Part shown: positions 17,921 through 28,059 of the stretch, one piece after another
How positions within the stretch are numbered: position 1 is the stretch's first letter
How the letters are laid out: the number at the start of each line of letters is the position of its first letter
Made by a program: the position numbers and the translations under genes
DNA from: Trichomonas vaginalis G3
Taxonomy: Eukaryota; Parabasalia; Trichomonadida; Trichomonadidae
Reading direction: 5' to 3'
DNA length: 64,000 nt
Assembly: GCF_026262505.1 (NCBI RefSeq)
Contig: NC_067203.1
Span: 6,386,001 to 6,450,000 of the forward strand
The notes under the pieces: generated by a model
The model's input: the letters and a program-made list of their open reading frames with translations, nothing else
Databases searched by the model: none
What the model was told of the DNA's origin: nothing

Positions 17921-18000
17921 GGACGACTGACGTTCCTCTTCCTGAATGCCTTCCAAAGCCAGAAGAACCGACAGCCCCAGCACCACAACAGACTTACTAA
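17764..18000 (+). CDS. Open frame over the repeat, ending in a PKPEEP tail
   Basis: The N-terminal part is translated repeat (Lys/Phe/Ser-rich), so the start is doubtful. The tail, DVPLPECLPKPEEPTAPAPQQ, resembles the head of the Pro/Gln-rich protein at 13195 (PKPEEPKEPQQ). I see no function and no enzyme motif; it could be the remnant of a Pro-rich protein. Confidence 0.25.
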   Translation: MSVRKPFKFSKIENFLVELQKKFFLPTEKVFSSDRKKFSFRQEKFFHPTGHKRTTDVPLPECLPKPEEPTAPAPQQTY

Positions 18001-18019
18001 GACTAAACACTTACATTTT

Positions 18020-18895
18020 TCAAGCTTGACTTTTTACAATTTGAACTTTGTTTGCGTAGATATGAATTCTGAAAGAAGTATGAGGGTCTTGTATGACTTT
18101 GTACTTCTCCCATAGTTCATGTCTGTCAAACTTACCTGCCATGGACTCTTTCATAAGTTCCATGAAATCGTCTTCGGACAATCCGGGGAAAAGTACAATG
18201 TCAGTAAGTATTCTTTTAACATCCTTACTTAAACTCTTTGCTGTCTGTACACAAATGACAACTGAGATGTTAAAGTGTCTGAGCTTCTTAAGAATTCGAC
18301 ACATATCTTGTTCTCTATTCTTTAACAAAGGATGAGAGGCGAAATCATCTAAGATAAGAAGACACCTATGAGGGTAAGTCTTCCAATCGTAAGATTGCAA
18401 TTTCTTCGAAATGTATTCTATCTCTTTCTGTTTGTTTCTGAAGTGTTTCTTCTCTAATATTCTCTGCATTTCCTCATTTGGGTCTTTAAACTTAGAATTT
18501 ATATACTCATTTATAGCATTATACTTCAAAACTCTTCTTTGGTACTTCTTTATCCAATCTAACAACTCAGTATCCTTTATACATACTAACTTAGACTTCT
18601 TTATAATATTTTTGAACGAATTGACGGTTTGGTCAAATTGACCAGAAGTACTACAAATAACAACTAACTCATAGAATGGGTTCTTCTCATCTAGTTCTTG
18701 TTGTTGTGCAGCCATTTTAAGATAAGTGAAAGTCTTACCCGACCCAGGTGGTGCAATTAGACCTGTTATACCATTCTGAGCAAATAAGAACTTGTCATGT
18801 ATAGGCTTTATCTGAGCATTTTCTAACTTCCTCTTGTTCTTGTTTAAAACATTCTCAAATTTCTTGTCAATGTCAGCAAACTTTTTTTCTAACAT
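18020..18895 (-). CDS. A32-like virion DNA-packaging ATPase
   Basis: The frame is open beyond 18895, but the start is placed at MLEKKFADID because the divergent gene begins at 18932. Walker A APPGSGKT lies at residues 48-55 and Walker B CLLILDDFAS in the middle. After it come a KKLRHFNISVVICVQTAKSL segment with the conserved Gln-Thr sensor and a DIVLFPGLSEDDF motif. These are marks of the FtsK/HerA A32 branch, which drives genome packaging into capsids in Polintons and large DNA viruses. About 291 residues, the usual length. It looks whole. Confidence 0.85.
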   Translation of the reverse strand: MLEKKFADIDKKFENVLNKNKRKLENAQIKPIHDKFLFAQNGITGLIAPPGSGKTFTYLKMAAQQQELDEKNPFYELVVICSTSGQFDQTVNSFKNIIKKSKLVCIKDTELLDWIKKYQRRVLKYNAINEYINSKFKDPNEEMQRILEKKHFRNKQKEIEYISKKLQSYDWKTYPHRCLLILDDFASHPLLKNREQDMCRILKKLRHFNISVVICVQTAKSLSKDVKRILTDIVLFPGLSEDDFMELMKESMAGKFDRHELWEKYKVIQDPHTSFRIHIYANKVQIVKSQA

Positions 18896-18931
18896 ATTTT
18901 TAGAAAAATTAAAATTTTTATCTTTTAGAAA

Positions 18932-19384
18932 ATGTCTAGCGATTTCGCTATCTATATTCGAGACAAGCTTTTCGACAGCAAAACATCTGTCGACCATAAA
19001 ATCTTACATAGTGTAAACAAGAAAGGTGAATTTGTTCTAAAGTTCTGTTTCTGGGAATATGACAAGAACCATAAAACATTAAGCAGAGCAGTCTTAAAAT
19101 TTGTCAATGACAGACTTGTTGACAGAGATGACGCCGATTGGAGAGATGAAGTCCAACAAAACTTCTTAGAATGCAAAGAAGACACATGCGCTGTTCTTGA
19201 AGATGAAATAGAAAACAGAATAGAAGAGCTATTAAAGGACAAAGAACTTTTACATAAATATGGTTGCGCCAAATTTGACATAACTCCACCAGAAAAGAAG
19301 AAGAGAGAAAAGAAAGAAAAGAAAGTAGAAGAAGAGAAGAAAGAACCTGAACCAGTTCCAGAGAAAAAGAAATTTGACATGTAA
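18932..19384 (+). CDS. Maverick hypothetical protein, 150 aa
   Basis: The ATG follows TTTTTATCTTTTAGAAA and is divergent from the ATPase. The N-terminal 110 residues are probably globular and rich in Asp/Lys (KFCFWEYDKNHKTLSRAVLKF), and the tail is a highly charged KKREKKEKKVEEEKKE run. No family recognised. It looks whole. Confidence 0.55.
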   Translation: MSSDFAIYIRDKLFDSKTSVDHKILHSVNKKGEFVLKFCFWEYDKNHKTLSRAVLKFVNDRLVDRDDADWRDEVQQNFLECKEDTCAVLEDEIENRIEELLKDKELLHKYGCAKFDITPPEKKKREKKEKKVEEEKKEPEPVPEKKKFDM

Positions 19385-19400
19385 AAATAAAATTTTATTT

Positions 19401-19820
19401 TTAGAACATTTCTGGGTCAATGTCAATGTTCTCTTCCTCTTTAGGAGTAAACACTGGCTTAGACTCTAAAATCTTTTTACCCAATTTACCTTGAACTTCA
19501 ACTATCTTAGACTCATAATATTCATAGTCGTCTGCTTTCTTTGGTTCATAAGGTATAACAAGTTTGTATGCTTTGCCTTCTTTAAGGTTTGAGAACCTTC
19601 TGTCAAAATTTTCTTTGACTGCTAACAAACCTTCTATGTCTAAGTCTTCAAATTTCGCACCATTTTTAGTCACAATAGCAAACTTAACTGGTTCGATGTT
19701 CCAAACTTTGCTGAATGAAGACTTTTCAAAATGGTAGAAGTAAACATTCAAATATGTGAATGGGTCTAGTTCTTCTTTAAGTCCTGACATGTACTTGTTT
19801 ACTGAGATGAATTTTGCCAT
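19401..19820 (-). CDS. Maverick hypothetical protein, 139 aa
   Basis: An open frame ends 17 bp from the convergent gene. The product has an N-terminal MAKFISVNKYM, aromatic strands (YLNVYFYHF) and an acidic tail ending NIDIDPEMF. The gene at 43419-43888 in element 2 ends with a similar acidic SIDIDEGSE...EIDPEA stretch, which may reflect homology. No known domain; the size and acidic tail would suit a single-strand DNA-binding protein, but this is a guess. Confidence 0.5.
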   Translation of the reverse strand: MAKFISVNKYMSGLKEELDPFTYLNVYFYHFEKSSFSKVWNIEPVKFAIVTKNGAKFEDLDIEGLLAVKENFDRRFSNLKEGKAYKLVIPYEPKKADDYEYYESKIVEVQGKLGKKILESKPVFTPKEEENIDIDPEMF

Positions 19821-19856
19821 CTTTTCTATCGGATAAAAAAATATTTTTTTTAAAAT

Positions 19857-21094
19857 TTACTCAGAAAAATTTTTCTTTGTATATACACCATTCTGAACAT
19901 CTAAAAGACTTTTGACATTTGCCAAGAATGTTCGTTTAGAAGCTGCCATATAACCATATTCTTGACAATATTGTTTATACGAATCGTACAATGACCTTTC
20001 ATCTAAACACTCAAAGTCAGTTTCATCTATGAACAGTTCATATACACTCTTGTTTGCTTCTAACAATGTTTGTCTCTCTTCGGTATGTGGAATTTGTCTT
20101 GGATTGAACTTTGAAATATCTAATGTCATAAAATATGAGAACAAGTGGTTGTAAAAGTCAGATGTCAAAGTTTCTGCTAAGTCGTCAAAATATTCTGTAT
20201 CTTGCATATGAGAATCTGACGTTCTGACAACTACATATCTTCTGTCAGAACTTTCTAACTTCATCGGAACAGTATTGTTTGAAACCATAATGAAGTTTGC
20301 AACATTCTCACAAACTCTTTGGTCTTTATATTTTCTTTCAACAACTCCAACTTTGTCTGTTATAAGACTCTTCAAAGCATCTGAGTTCAAAAACTTTTGT
20401 TGTATCTATACTTTGAAGTTCGTTACATACTATAAGTTTCATATTCTCTATTGAGGAGTTTAAACTTGCCACAGATGTTTTCTAAGTTTGTCATATTCGG
20501 GTTCGAATAGCCCTCTAACAGTTTGCATAAGATATCTGTAAAGAATGTGTTCTTACCAGTTCCTTGTTTTCCAATTATAATGAGAGCAGTTTCATTTTTA
20601 GCACTTGGATGTTGTAAGATGTTTGCAAACCAACATAAGATATACTCATAAACCTTTTCGTTTCCATTGCATATAATTTCTTTGACATGGTCTAACCAAG
20701 CTTCTATAATATTTTCTTTCCATTCTACTTGTTCATATTTATATCCAGTGAAGATAGAATAGAAGTTTGGAGAAGGTGTATAGAACTTTATACCTCGAAC
20801 TGAAAAATCTTCTAACTTTGACAATAAGATATCCCAAGCATCTAACATCTTCATTCCAACTTGTACGACTTTTATTTTCTTAAGTTTCTGTCTACATTCT
20901 TGTTCAGACACTATTGTCGCTTTAGGTTTGTTAAAGACTACATCCCATTCTTTCATAACATAACATTCTGGGGCAGAGTCGACATAAATGACTAAACGTT
21001 TCAAATTCTCGACTGCTTTGTTATAGTCTCTAAATGGACACATATTTCTGAATGCTTGGAAGTCATAAAAATCTGAAACATCTATTCTGTACAT
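19857..21094 (-). pseudogene. SF3/D5-like replicative helicase, broken
   Basis: The N-terminal frame contains LIIIGKQGTGKNTFF, a Walker A of superfamily 3 helicases, after a long region with LDAWDILLSKLED. The downstream frame has NFIMVSNNTVPMKLESSDRRY, the sensor/Arg segment shared by D5-like and NrS-1-type (DUF5906) helicases, and a C-terminal winged-helix-like SLYDSYKQYCQEYGY. Such helicases unwind DNA for replication in large DNA viruses and plasmids. Broken, about one break. It lies downstream of the penton-like gene in the same direction. Confidence 0.75.
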
Positions 21095-21123
21095 TTTTAT
21101 AAAAATAAAAAAAATTTTTTTTT

Positions 21124-21920
21124 TTATTCTTGACTTTGTTGTTCCATTTGTTGCATTTGTTGTTCTTGAGCTATTTGTTGTTGAAGTTGTTCTTGTAATA
21201 CAATACTTTCACCAGTTGCATCTTCCAATTCGAAACTTTCTGCCGTCATTGACAAATACATAGGACATAAAAGTTTTACAGGAACAAAGTTTGCGTCAAC
21301 TAATGTCAACGTTATACTTGCCAAGTGTTTGAGTTCACTAAGGTTGAAAATTCTGCATTCGAATGAACAATAGGCAAACCAGCAGAGAAAGTATTGTTTA
21401 TACGCATAAGTATCTTTTGGTCATAATAGTTTCTGTCGACATTCGAATAACACTTTGAACCTAAGTTTGAAACAATATATAAGATTGGTGTGCTTAATGT
21501 CAATGGAATAGACATTCCTTGTATGACACCTTTTCCTGTATAGGAAACTGTTTGGTAGTAAAAACCAGAAATAAGTTTTGTATTATAGCTCATATTGTTT
21601 ATAGTAAACTCAGTCGGACATCCAAACATAATGAAACCTGCTCTAGTTGCAGCACATGTTACACCCGTCCTTAAAGTATTAAATAAGTCAACAAAAACCT
21701 GTTGGTGGTATATCTGATAAGTATCTTCAAAGGAGTATTTTTTACCATTCACAACAATAAAGTCTTCTGGTGTCAAAAGAGCAAAACAGGCTTTAGTCGT
21801 CATTGTGTTTAAGGTTAGTTTACAATACCGTCCTTGAGGACTTTGTAAGTTTGTTGTTATAGAATTATATGACTCAGGGTTTTTAGTCGTAATAGTATAA
21901 ACCATTATATCTTCTGCCAT
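21124..21920 (-). pseudogene. Penton-like minor capsid protein, broken
   Basis: All-beta product starting MAEDIMVYTITT, with a start in an ATATAAATG context. The strand order and short motifs (PILYIVSNL, LPIVHSNAEF, VDANFVPVKLLCPM) follow the element 1 and 2 proteins at 2-619 and 51599-52359. A Gln-rich tail is added here. A single jelly-roll vertex protein is the most likely role; inferred. About one break. Confidence 0.5.
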
Positions 21921-21930
21921 TTATATATAT

Positions 21931-22161
21931 TTAAAAGTTTTTCTGAAAGTGGAGAAGAACTTCATCTAAACTTTCACATGGCGTTTCTTGAAGTTCTCTG
22001 TCTAAGAAGTTCAAATATTTTGTAAAGACATAGAACTTTCCTTTGTCTACACGAACAAACAAAACAGGGTCTTTCATATCGTTCAAAAGTGTGTAAAGTC
22101 CTTTACATGAAATAAAGTCTATATTATTTTTCTTCAAACATCTTTCAAGAAGTTTTGACAT
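21931..22161 (-). CDS. Small Maverick protein, 76 aa, homologue of 580-849
   Basis: Starts 10 bp upstream of the penton-like gene's start on the same strand and shows the pattern LLERCLKKNNIDF...LLN/LLLFD...acidic VEEVL/LDEVLL helix seen in the 89- and 80-residue genes of elements 1 and 2. Function unknown; the constant linkage to the penton-like gene suggests a partner. Confidence 0.55.
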   Translation of the reverse strand: MSKLLERCLKKNNIDFISCKGLYTLLNDMKDPVLFVRVDKGKFYVFTKYLNFLDRELQETPCESLDEVLLHFQKNF

Positions 22162-22249
22162 TTTTACTTAGCAAATAAATTTTAATGAAATGTTGTGGTC
22201 GTCAAATATTTTTATGACGTCTGGGAAACTATACTTTAAGTTCAACGTT

Positions 22250-22702
22250 TCACCTCCTTTCATAACGTATATTTGTCAATGACATTATATGAAAACCACA
22301 GCAACTAATGTCGGGTTCTATTTCTTTGATGTTTATATCGTCTGCCTCTGTCAAAAGTTTCAATAGTTCTTTCAAAACTTCATGAGGTGCAATGACATAT
22401 GAGTTCACTTTTACAGGGTTGTGTTCGACCAAGTTTAACATTATACTTAAAGCCTGACAAATCTTCTCCTGAGTTTGAAGTTTGTCTTTCAGTTGTTGGT
22501 AGTCGTTTCGAATATCTGCAACAGAACTTAAGTCTCTGCTAACTTCAGGATATGTTGGTTGTTCTTTTACAGGAACAATTGTTATACCATCTTCGTCTTC
22601 GTATGGTTTCCCCACTTCAACATCTCTGTCTTTGACATTGACAACAACACTTTGACTGTTTGTTTGAGTTGGTGAATTTAACTTCACATCTGCCACCGCC
22701 AT
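22250..22702 (-). CDS. Maverick hypothetical protein, 150 aa, CCG family
   Basis: Homologue of the 204-residue gene at 846-1460. The shared C-terminal half has an LVEHNPVKVNSYVI helix region, an EPDISCCGFH motif and an LTNIRYE end. The N-terminal half is low complexity. Start MAVADVKLNSP. It looks whole. The family is found in all three Mavericks of the window, always near the penton-like gene; function unknown. Confidence 0.6.
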   Translation of the reverse strand: MAVADVKLNSPTQTNSQSVVVNVKDRDVEVGKPYEDEDGITIVPVKEQPTYPEVSRDLSSVADIRNDYQQLKDKLQTQEKICQALSIMLNLVEHNPVKVNSYVIAPHEVLKELLKLLTEADDINIKEIEPDISCCGFHIMSLTNIRYERR

Positions 22703-22764
22703 TAAACCTTTTGAAACATTACGCTTCTATTTTTCGGAAATGACATTTTACTTAGAATAAAAAG

Positions 22765-23181
22765 ATGGACGTATTCGGATATCTTTGAATTGAAGCAAAC
22801 AAAGTTTATACTCACAAACAATACAAATACATTGACAGAATAGTTCTTTACACAAACAATGGAAAATGTTATAGAATAGCAGTCTTTGCTGAACCAAAAT
22901 ATTTCCATAAAGCAAAGAAAGTTGGTATAACTGAAATGGTGAAAGTTCTTGACGTTGACAAAAATATAACAACAAAACTTACAGATATTTCTAAAGGTAA
23001 GTTTATCTTACAATATTATGTCAAAACTGGCGTACTGTCAATATTTGACGGAGAGAAGTCAGTTCAAGAACAACTTACTGACCTGCTGCCAAAATCTGCT
23101 CGATGGAAGCTGTCGTTATGCCAATCTGAGGAGCCCCAGCAGGTTTCATCGAACGAATCTTCAAAAGAGCATCTTCCGTGA
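22765..23181 (+). pseudogene. Small plus-strand Maverick gene relic
   Basis: Start MDVFGY in an AAAAAGATG context, then a stretch rich in Tyr/Lys and a KFILQYYVKTGVLSIFDGEKS block. No family recognised. It overlaps the end of the convergent capsid gene, and about one break is visible. Confidence 0.35.
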
Positions 23182-24679
23182 AAAGTGCTATTGGTTTTGT
23201 AAACTTCTTTGCTCTGCTTCATCTGGACCGTCTCTGTCACCAGTATATTGTATTTGTACAGTACCAACAGTTGAAATACCACCCATAAAGTCTTCTGAGT
23301 CAGCAAATGGAATGCCAAGCCAAAAGTTTGAACGGTCTCCATTTGTATATTGAGTTTTTTGACCTCCTGTATGAGTCCATACTTTCACATATGGCATAAT
23401 AGAACTTTGCATTTCAGGGTTAATGGTTGTTGTGAAGTTGTTGTTAAAGTTCATAGCATCTAATGTCAAGTTGTATGACCTCATATCCTCAACTGTAGAA
23501 TATTCTTCTCTTGGATAATATTTGCCATCTATGTTTATATGATATTTAATACCGGGGTTGTAGAAACAAGAATAGTCATTTATAGTTCGTCTGAACAGTA
23601 CAAACATAGTATCTGCATGTTTCATTGCAGTTGTTAAAGCAATATCTGTTCTTGCACCTGGTCAGCACTTTGGTTTCCAACTTCACCTGCAAAGTCTTTG
23701 ACAGATATTTGGTGTATAGGGAACATAAGTGGAACTGCAATATATTTGGCAGCTAAAGCATTGAAATATCTGGGTCCAACATATAGACTGCAAGTCTGCT
23801 TTCTATTTCTTGCATTCAAACTTTTCGCATGTGAAACTTAACTGGGTCCCAAGCAGTTCCAGCAGCATTGAAATAATAGTTTACTTCATTGTTGAAGTTT
23901 GAGAAACCAAAGTCTAAGTCAACTTTGGTCTTTGCAAAAGTCGGCGAATGACGTTTTATTTTGTTCCCATTTACGTCTGTAAGAGTGAATGGTCTTGTGT
24001 TGGTGCAATGACTAAGTTATTTTTGCTTGGAGTAAGTTCAATAGAAAATTTTTCCTGCCCAGTTTGGCAAGTATCTTAAAAACCTGAAGATGAGGAAAGA
24101 TGACAAAGGAACTCAAGTTTCAGTTTTACTTTAGTGGCAGCAGTTCCATCTGAACCAGAAAGGTAACATAAACTCCTGGAACGTTAGGGTCAAGTCTTCT
24201 TATTTTCTCAATATTTGCATACTGGTCTGTTTGTTCTCTAGCTTGTGGTTGTACTGAGTTTCTCAAAGCGAACCATTCATAGTTTGCCCATGTTACTGTT
24301 TGAACTAAGTCAGAGTTAGAATATATCTTATATCCCATGAAAACTTCTGGAGCATATTGGTATCCGACATAGAAAATTCCATGCAACCTTTCTTGTCAGA
24401 CAACTTGGCAGAAGGTTTTATTTCAATGTCTTGTTCCACGTATAAGAATGATTGTCAATAGAAATAATATGAAACCTGTCGCAAGCAATATCTACTGTTG
24501 TTTGAAGAACCTTCTCCAAACTCACCTACGTTTCCATAAGAAACAGCAGTTGTATATTCGTAAGTTCCAGGAACTATTTCTGACCTTCTAATGGCATTGT
24601 CGCATTCGTTATACCATTCGGAAACATTTCCGTTCATGGCATCCAAAACTGTTGGCGTTATATTCTGAGCGGCGTACAT
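23075..24679 (-). pseudogene. Major capsid protein (double jelly-roll type) of element 3, broken
   Basis: The fragments read as one long beta-rich capsid protein. They contain FYVGYQYAPEVFMGYKIY and NYEWFALRNS, a pattern also found in the whole capsid gene at 35711-37237 (FYAVAGYQILANGRIVY, EEAYITSNS), and a late FWLGIPFADSEDFMGG. The C-terminus overlaps a plus-strand relic. Polinton major capsid proteins form the icosahedral shell with T-number capsomers of double jelly-roll fold. Broken, about four or five breaks. Confidence 0.7.
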
Positions 24680-24751
24680 TTCATATGGGTAAAAATAAGA
24701 ATAGTTGGATTTATATCATAATAGAACCCACTCGTACCAAGCTTTACTTTG

Positions 24752-25177
24752 TTCTACTCTTCTTCTTTGGTGTCGCTTTTGGTAACTTGCCCTCTGCTTC
24801 AAGTTGTTGCATCTTTGCCTCATGTTCACCTAGTATGTTGTAAATTTCCCATGTCCTTTTTGCCTTTGGGCTCTGGTCGCCTATCTCAGGTAACCTATAT
24901 CCTAGAAAGATTTTGTCATAGTTTGTATTTGAGTCTTCGCTTATTGTTGCATGACTCTTTCCTGAGTTTCCGGTTCAAGCTCTTCAAATATAGCTTGTCC
25001 ATATGGAATAAGCTCGTTTCCAAATATATGTTTTTGTAGCCATTCTGGTTTTCTTTCCATGTTACCAATAATATCTTTTGTGAATGGGAAAGCTTTTACC
25101 CAATGTTTCAGTCTTGCGTCATTTATTTCTGTAGTTGGTTTTATTTTGTCAAGGAACATGTTTTTCAATACTAACAT
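24752..25177 (-). pseudogene. Maverick hypothetical gene, broken
   Basis: It encodes MLVLKNMFLDKIKPTTEIND and a helical KHWVKAFPFTKDIIGNMERKPEWLQKH region, then a Lys-rich end. It lies between the capsid gene and the 744-residue gene on the same strand, overlapping the latter by a few bases. Role unknown, probably structural; about one break. Confidence 0.35.
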
Positions 25178-27405
25178 TTCATTTGGTACTGTCCATTTGA
25201 GTTTCTTAAATATTCATCCCTTCTCGGTTCATTGTCTGCAAAGTAAGTTTTTATGACATTTTGCAAACTTTCGTTTGCAAGGTCATGTACAATAGGTTCT
25301 CTTCCTTCTCTCTCCCTAACTTTCTTTCTAAACTCTTCACCAAATATACCATCTCTATGGTTCTGTGTAGTTCTTTGAGATAAATGTTCTAGAACGTCAG
25401 GTGTTATATTTCCATCAGCCATGTTCATTTCATACTGGTCCAAAATATCTGCATCTTTCATATCTTTCAATGGCATTAAAGCCGCGCTGAAAATACCAGC
25501 TACATCTGGTTCACCATTCACTTCCATTGCGTCTACAACTTCTTGGAATTGTGGTTGTAAGTTTATGAACCACCTATCCGGATTAGCTTTATGACCCCAT
25601 CTCATTGTAGTTCCATCGTCTGCAGAAACAAAAGTAGGTTTGTTTCCATATTGGCTAGGTTCTGAATGAACTTTAAACAATGTTTCATTTCTATATGTTT
25701 TGTTGAAATTTAACCTTTTATTTTCACCGAGTTCATCCAAAGATTGAACGTTATATGCTCGTAAGTAAAAAGGATTGTTGTATTTGTGTACATTATCTTT
25801 CAGTACTTCCATTCTATGCTGGATATTTTCATCTGATGTTGGAGTCTTTTGTATGTCGGCGAACATTTTTCGATATTCTTCTACTATGTCAGCCGAATTT
25901 TTCTTAGACTCTTGGAAAGATTCCATATTCCCCGCATACACTTGTTGAGGGTCAAGATTTTTCGGCTGTTCCAAATCTTCATCTAGTTCTGTGAAGTTAG
26001 TTTCCAAAGGAGGGACTTGTTCGTTTTCTTCAGGCTCTTCTAGCTGTTGTTGCTGAACTATTTCTTCCATGTCTGGTTGTATCTGAACTTCTTCCTGTGG
26101 AGTTTCTTGTACCTCATCTGGTGGCATTTCATATATTCCGAGACCGTTTTTAAAAAGTTCCCTATCTAAGTCATCCGGACTCATAAACCTTTCTTCTTTC
26201 GTTCCGTCTCTATTTTTTACGCGTTTCATGAAGAGAGTTGAATTATCGTTTAGCTCTGACACCAAATATCTTGGAGTAAATTCAGTCATGTCATTTGGAT
26301 GATATGCTATTAAATCATATCCCTTAGCGAGCTTGTATTTTCCAGGTTTGAAATTATATCCCATTTGGTGCTGAACCATAAAGCTAAATAGGTTCGGGTC
26401 AGTATTTCCTTCCTTGAACTTTCTAATAGCTTCTTTATATCTGTCACTAAAGTCAAGAGTATCTGGGTAACCATAGTCTTCCTTAAGCATTTTTAAGAAT
26501 TCTTGGTTTCCTTGTTCTCTACTTCTTTTATGTCCTTGCTCTGTTTGTGGTTGTTGTTGTGCAGGGTTTTGAACTGTTGGTTGCTGTGCAGTGTTTTGAA
26601 CTGTTGGTTGTGGTGCAGTGTTTTGAACTGTTGGTTGTGGTGCAGTGTTTTGAACTGTTGGTTGTTGTGCTGGTTTTGGTGCATGCCTGTGTCTGTGTCC
26701 ATGTGACGATGTAAATGTTTTAGGTAGTCCTGGTGCAGGTGCTTCTCTTGGAGGGTTTGGTGGTATATAAGTTCCACTAGCTAGTATATAAGTTCCACCA
26801 GCTGGTATATAAGTTCCACCAGCTGGCACATATGTTCCATCTGCAGCATAATGTCCTACCTGACTTTTCGTTTTTAAGAAAGCATTTACTAGGTCTGTTT
26901 TGGTCTGTTGTAACTCTTTTTCTTGACTTTCCACAACAGTTGCTCTAACGGCGTCATAGGCACTTTGAACTGCCTGTCTCGTTGCTGCATCTGTTATTTT
27001 CGTCATATTTTGTGCTACTTCTCTTAACTCTTTGTCGAAACCTTCAGACTTCAGTTTCTTTCCAGATGAGAAGTCGTTCACTAGTTTCACCTTACTATGA
27101 AGAGCTTCGAAGGCATTCTTAAAGTCAGCATTCATTAAAGCTTCATTTGAACTGTCTTCATCCGCTTGTATTTTTGTCCTTATTGACCCTATAAGTTGGG
27201 CTGCTTTAGCGTTGGCTTGGGCATCTAACCAGTCATTATTAGCTTTTATATATTCTGAGCTTTTCATTGCCTTTTGCATGGCTGCGTCGTTATTTTTACT
27301 TTCTTGTGCTAAGTTTTCATACTGTACGGTTTGGTTTTGCAACTGTAAAAGTTTTTCTGCCTTTACATTTGCTTCAACTTCTTTTTTATACTCATCGCTA
27401 TCCAT
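25171..27405 (-). CDS. Large coiled-coil Maverick protein, 744 aa, with GTYIPA and PTVQN repeats
   Basis: The longest open gene of element 3. Residues 1-175 are coiled coil, rich in Ala, Gln and Lys. Around 185-215 come four GTYIPA-type hexapeptides, a His-rich GHRHRHAPKPA patch and four PTVQNTAPQ-type nonapeptides. The rest is charged and helical, with a Glu/Gln/Pro-rich stretch at 420-470 and a globular C-terminal 250 residues (YNNPFYLRAYNVQSLDELG). No known domain was recognised. Size, position beside the capsid gene and repeats suit a minor virion or tape-like protein. It looks whole. Confidence 0.65.
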   Translation of the reverse strand: MDSDEYKKEVEANVKAEKLLQLQNQTVQYENLAQESKNNDAAMQKAMKSSEYIKANNDWLDAQANAKAAQLIGSIRTKIQADEDSSNEALMNADFKNAFEALHSKVKLVNDFSSGKKLKSEGFDKELREVAQNMTKITDAATRQAVQSAYDAVRATVVESQEKELQQTKTDLVNAFLKTKSQVGHYAADGTYVPAGGTYIPAGGTYILASGTYIPPNPPREAPAPGLPKTFTSSHGHRHRHAPKPAQQPTVQNTAPQPTVQNTAPQPTVQNTAQQPTVQNPAQQQPQTEQGHKRSREQGNQEFLKMLKEDYGYPDTLDFSDRYKEAIRKFKEGNTDPNLFSFMVQHQMGYNFKPGKYKLAKGYDLIAYHPNDMTEFTPRYLVSELNDNSTLFMKRVKNRDGTKEERFMSPDDLDRELFKNGLGIYEMPPDEVQETPQEEVQIQPDMEEIVQQQQLEEPEENEQVPPLETNFTELDEDLEQPKNLDPQQVYAGNMESFQESKKNSADIVEEYRKMFADIQKTPTSDENIQHRMEVLKDNVHKYNNPFYLRAYNVQSLDELGENKRLNFNKTYRNETLFKVHSEPSQYGNKPTFVSADDGTTMRWGHKANPDRWFINLQPQFQEVVDAMEVNGEPDVAGIFSAALMPLKDMKDADILDQYEMNMADGNITPDVLEHLSQRTTQNHRDGIFGEEFRKKVREREGREPIVHDLANESLQNVIKTYFADNEPRRDEYLRNSNGQYQMKC

Positions 27406-27443
27406 ATATGTCTTCAGGGCTTTTTGTTTTATCTCTTCATCTT

Positions 27444-27980
27444 TCAGTACTTTATATTGAGTAGTATGGTTTTCAAATTTATAACATCTTGTTCCATTTT
27501 TGCTACTTCTGCTGCTTTTTCTGACACTTTTTTCGCATATTCCTCTGTACTTAGTTCTTTCAGTTGTTCTTCTTTCTTCTTTTTCTCTACGTTTAACTCA
27601 TTGAGTTTCTTTGTGTGTCTGTCATATTCTAGTTTCTTTTCGTTTTCACTTATTTGTTTCTGTATGTCTATGTTTGACTTTTTGACATCTGTTATTTGAT
27701 TTTTGAGTGAACTCAAATTCATTTGACTTTGAGGGTTATAAGCTGTTCCGTCTGCAGCTCCACCATAGCCTGCCATTTTCGCTAAAAGTGCCGCTCTTAA
27801 ACCTCCACTCTGTGCACCAATAACTCGGTTTAAAAGCATAGGGTTGCTTGACATTTGTTGCAACATAGTGGGGTCATTCATAATTTGTTGTTGCAACTGT
27901 TGTTGTGGTGTCAGTTTTACTATTGGATGTTTCAATGCTCTCTTCCTCTTACGTATATTCTTACGTAGCTTACGTGGCAT
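27444..27980 (-). CDS. Basic coiled-coil Maverick protein, 178 aa
   Basis: The frame is open further 5', but the start at 27980 (MPRKLRKNIRKRKR) has the leader TTTTTTACTTCACTTAAA and a sudden strongly basic N-terminus. It continues with a Gln-rich stretch, a Gly/Ala hydrophobic segment (LRAALLAKMAGYGGAA) and a long coiled coil. A DNA-condensing or core protein is plausible from composition. It looks whole. Confidence 0.55.
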   Translation of the reverse strand: MPRKLRKNIRKRKRALKHPIVKLTPQQQLQQQIMNDPTMLQQMSSNPMLLNRVIGAQSGGLRAALLAKMAGYGGAADGTAYNPQSQMNLSSLKNQITDVKKSNIDIQKQISENEKKLEYDRHTKKLNELNVEKKKKEEQLKELSTEEYAKKVSEKAAEVAKMEQDVINLKTILLNIKY

Positions 27981-28059
27981 TTTAAGTGAAGTAAAAAACG
28001 GTTTTTGACAGATGTTTATATGACACTTTTTGTTCAGCACAAAAAACTACTCGGTCAAA

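Noticed and set aside
18896-18997. N-terminal extension of the element 3 ATPase
   Set aside because: It would overlap the divergent gene at 18932 and lacks a leader; the start at 18895 has one.
26493-26777. Minus-strand frame rich in HNQQFKTLH units
   Set aside because: It is another frame of the PTVQN repeats in the 744-residue gene.
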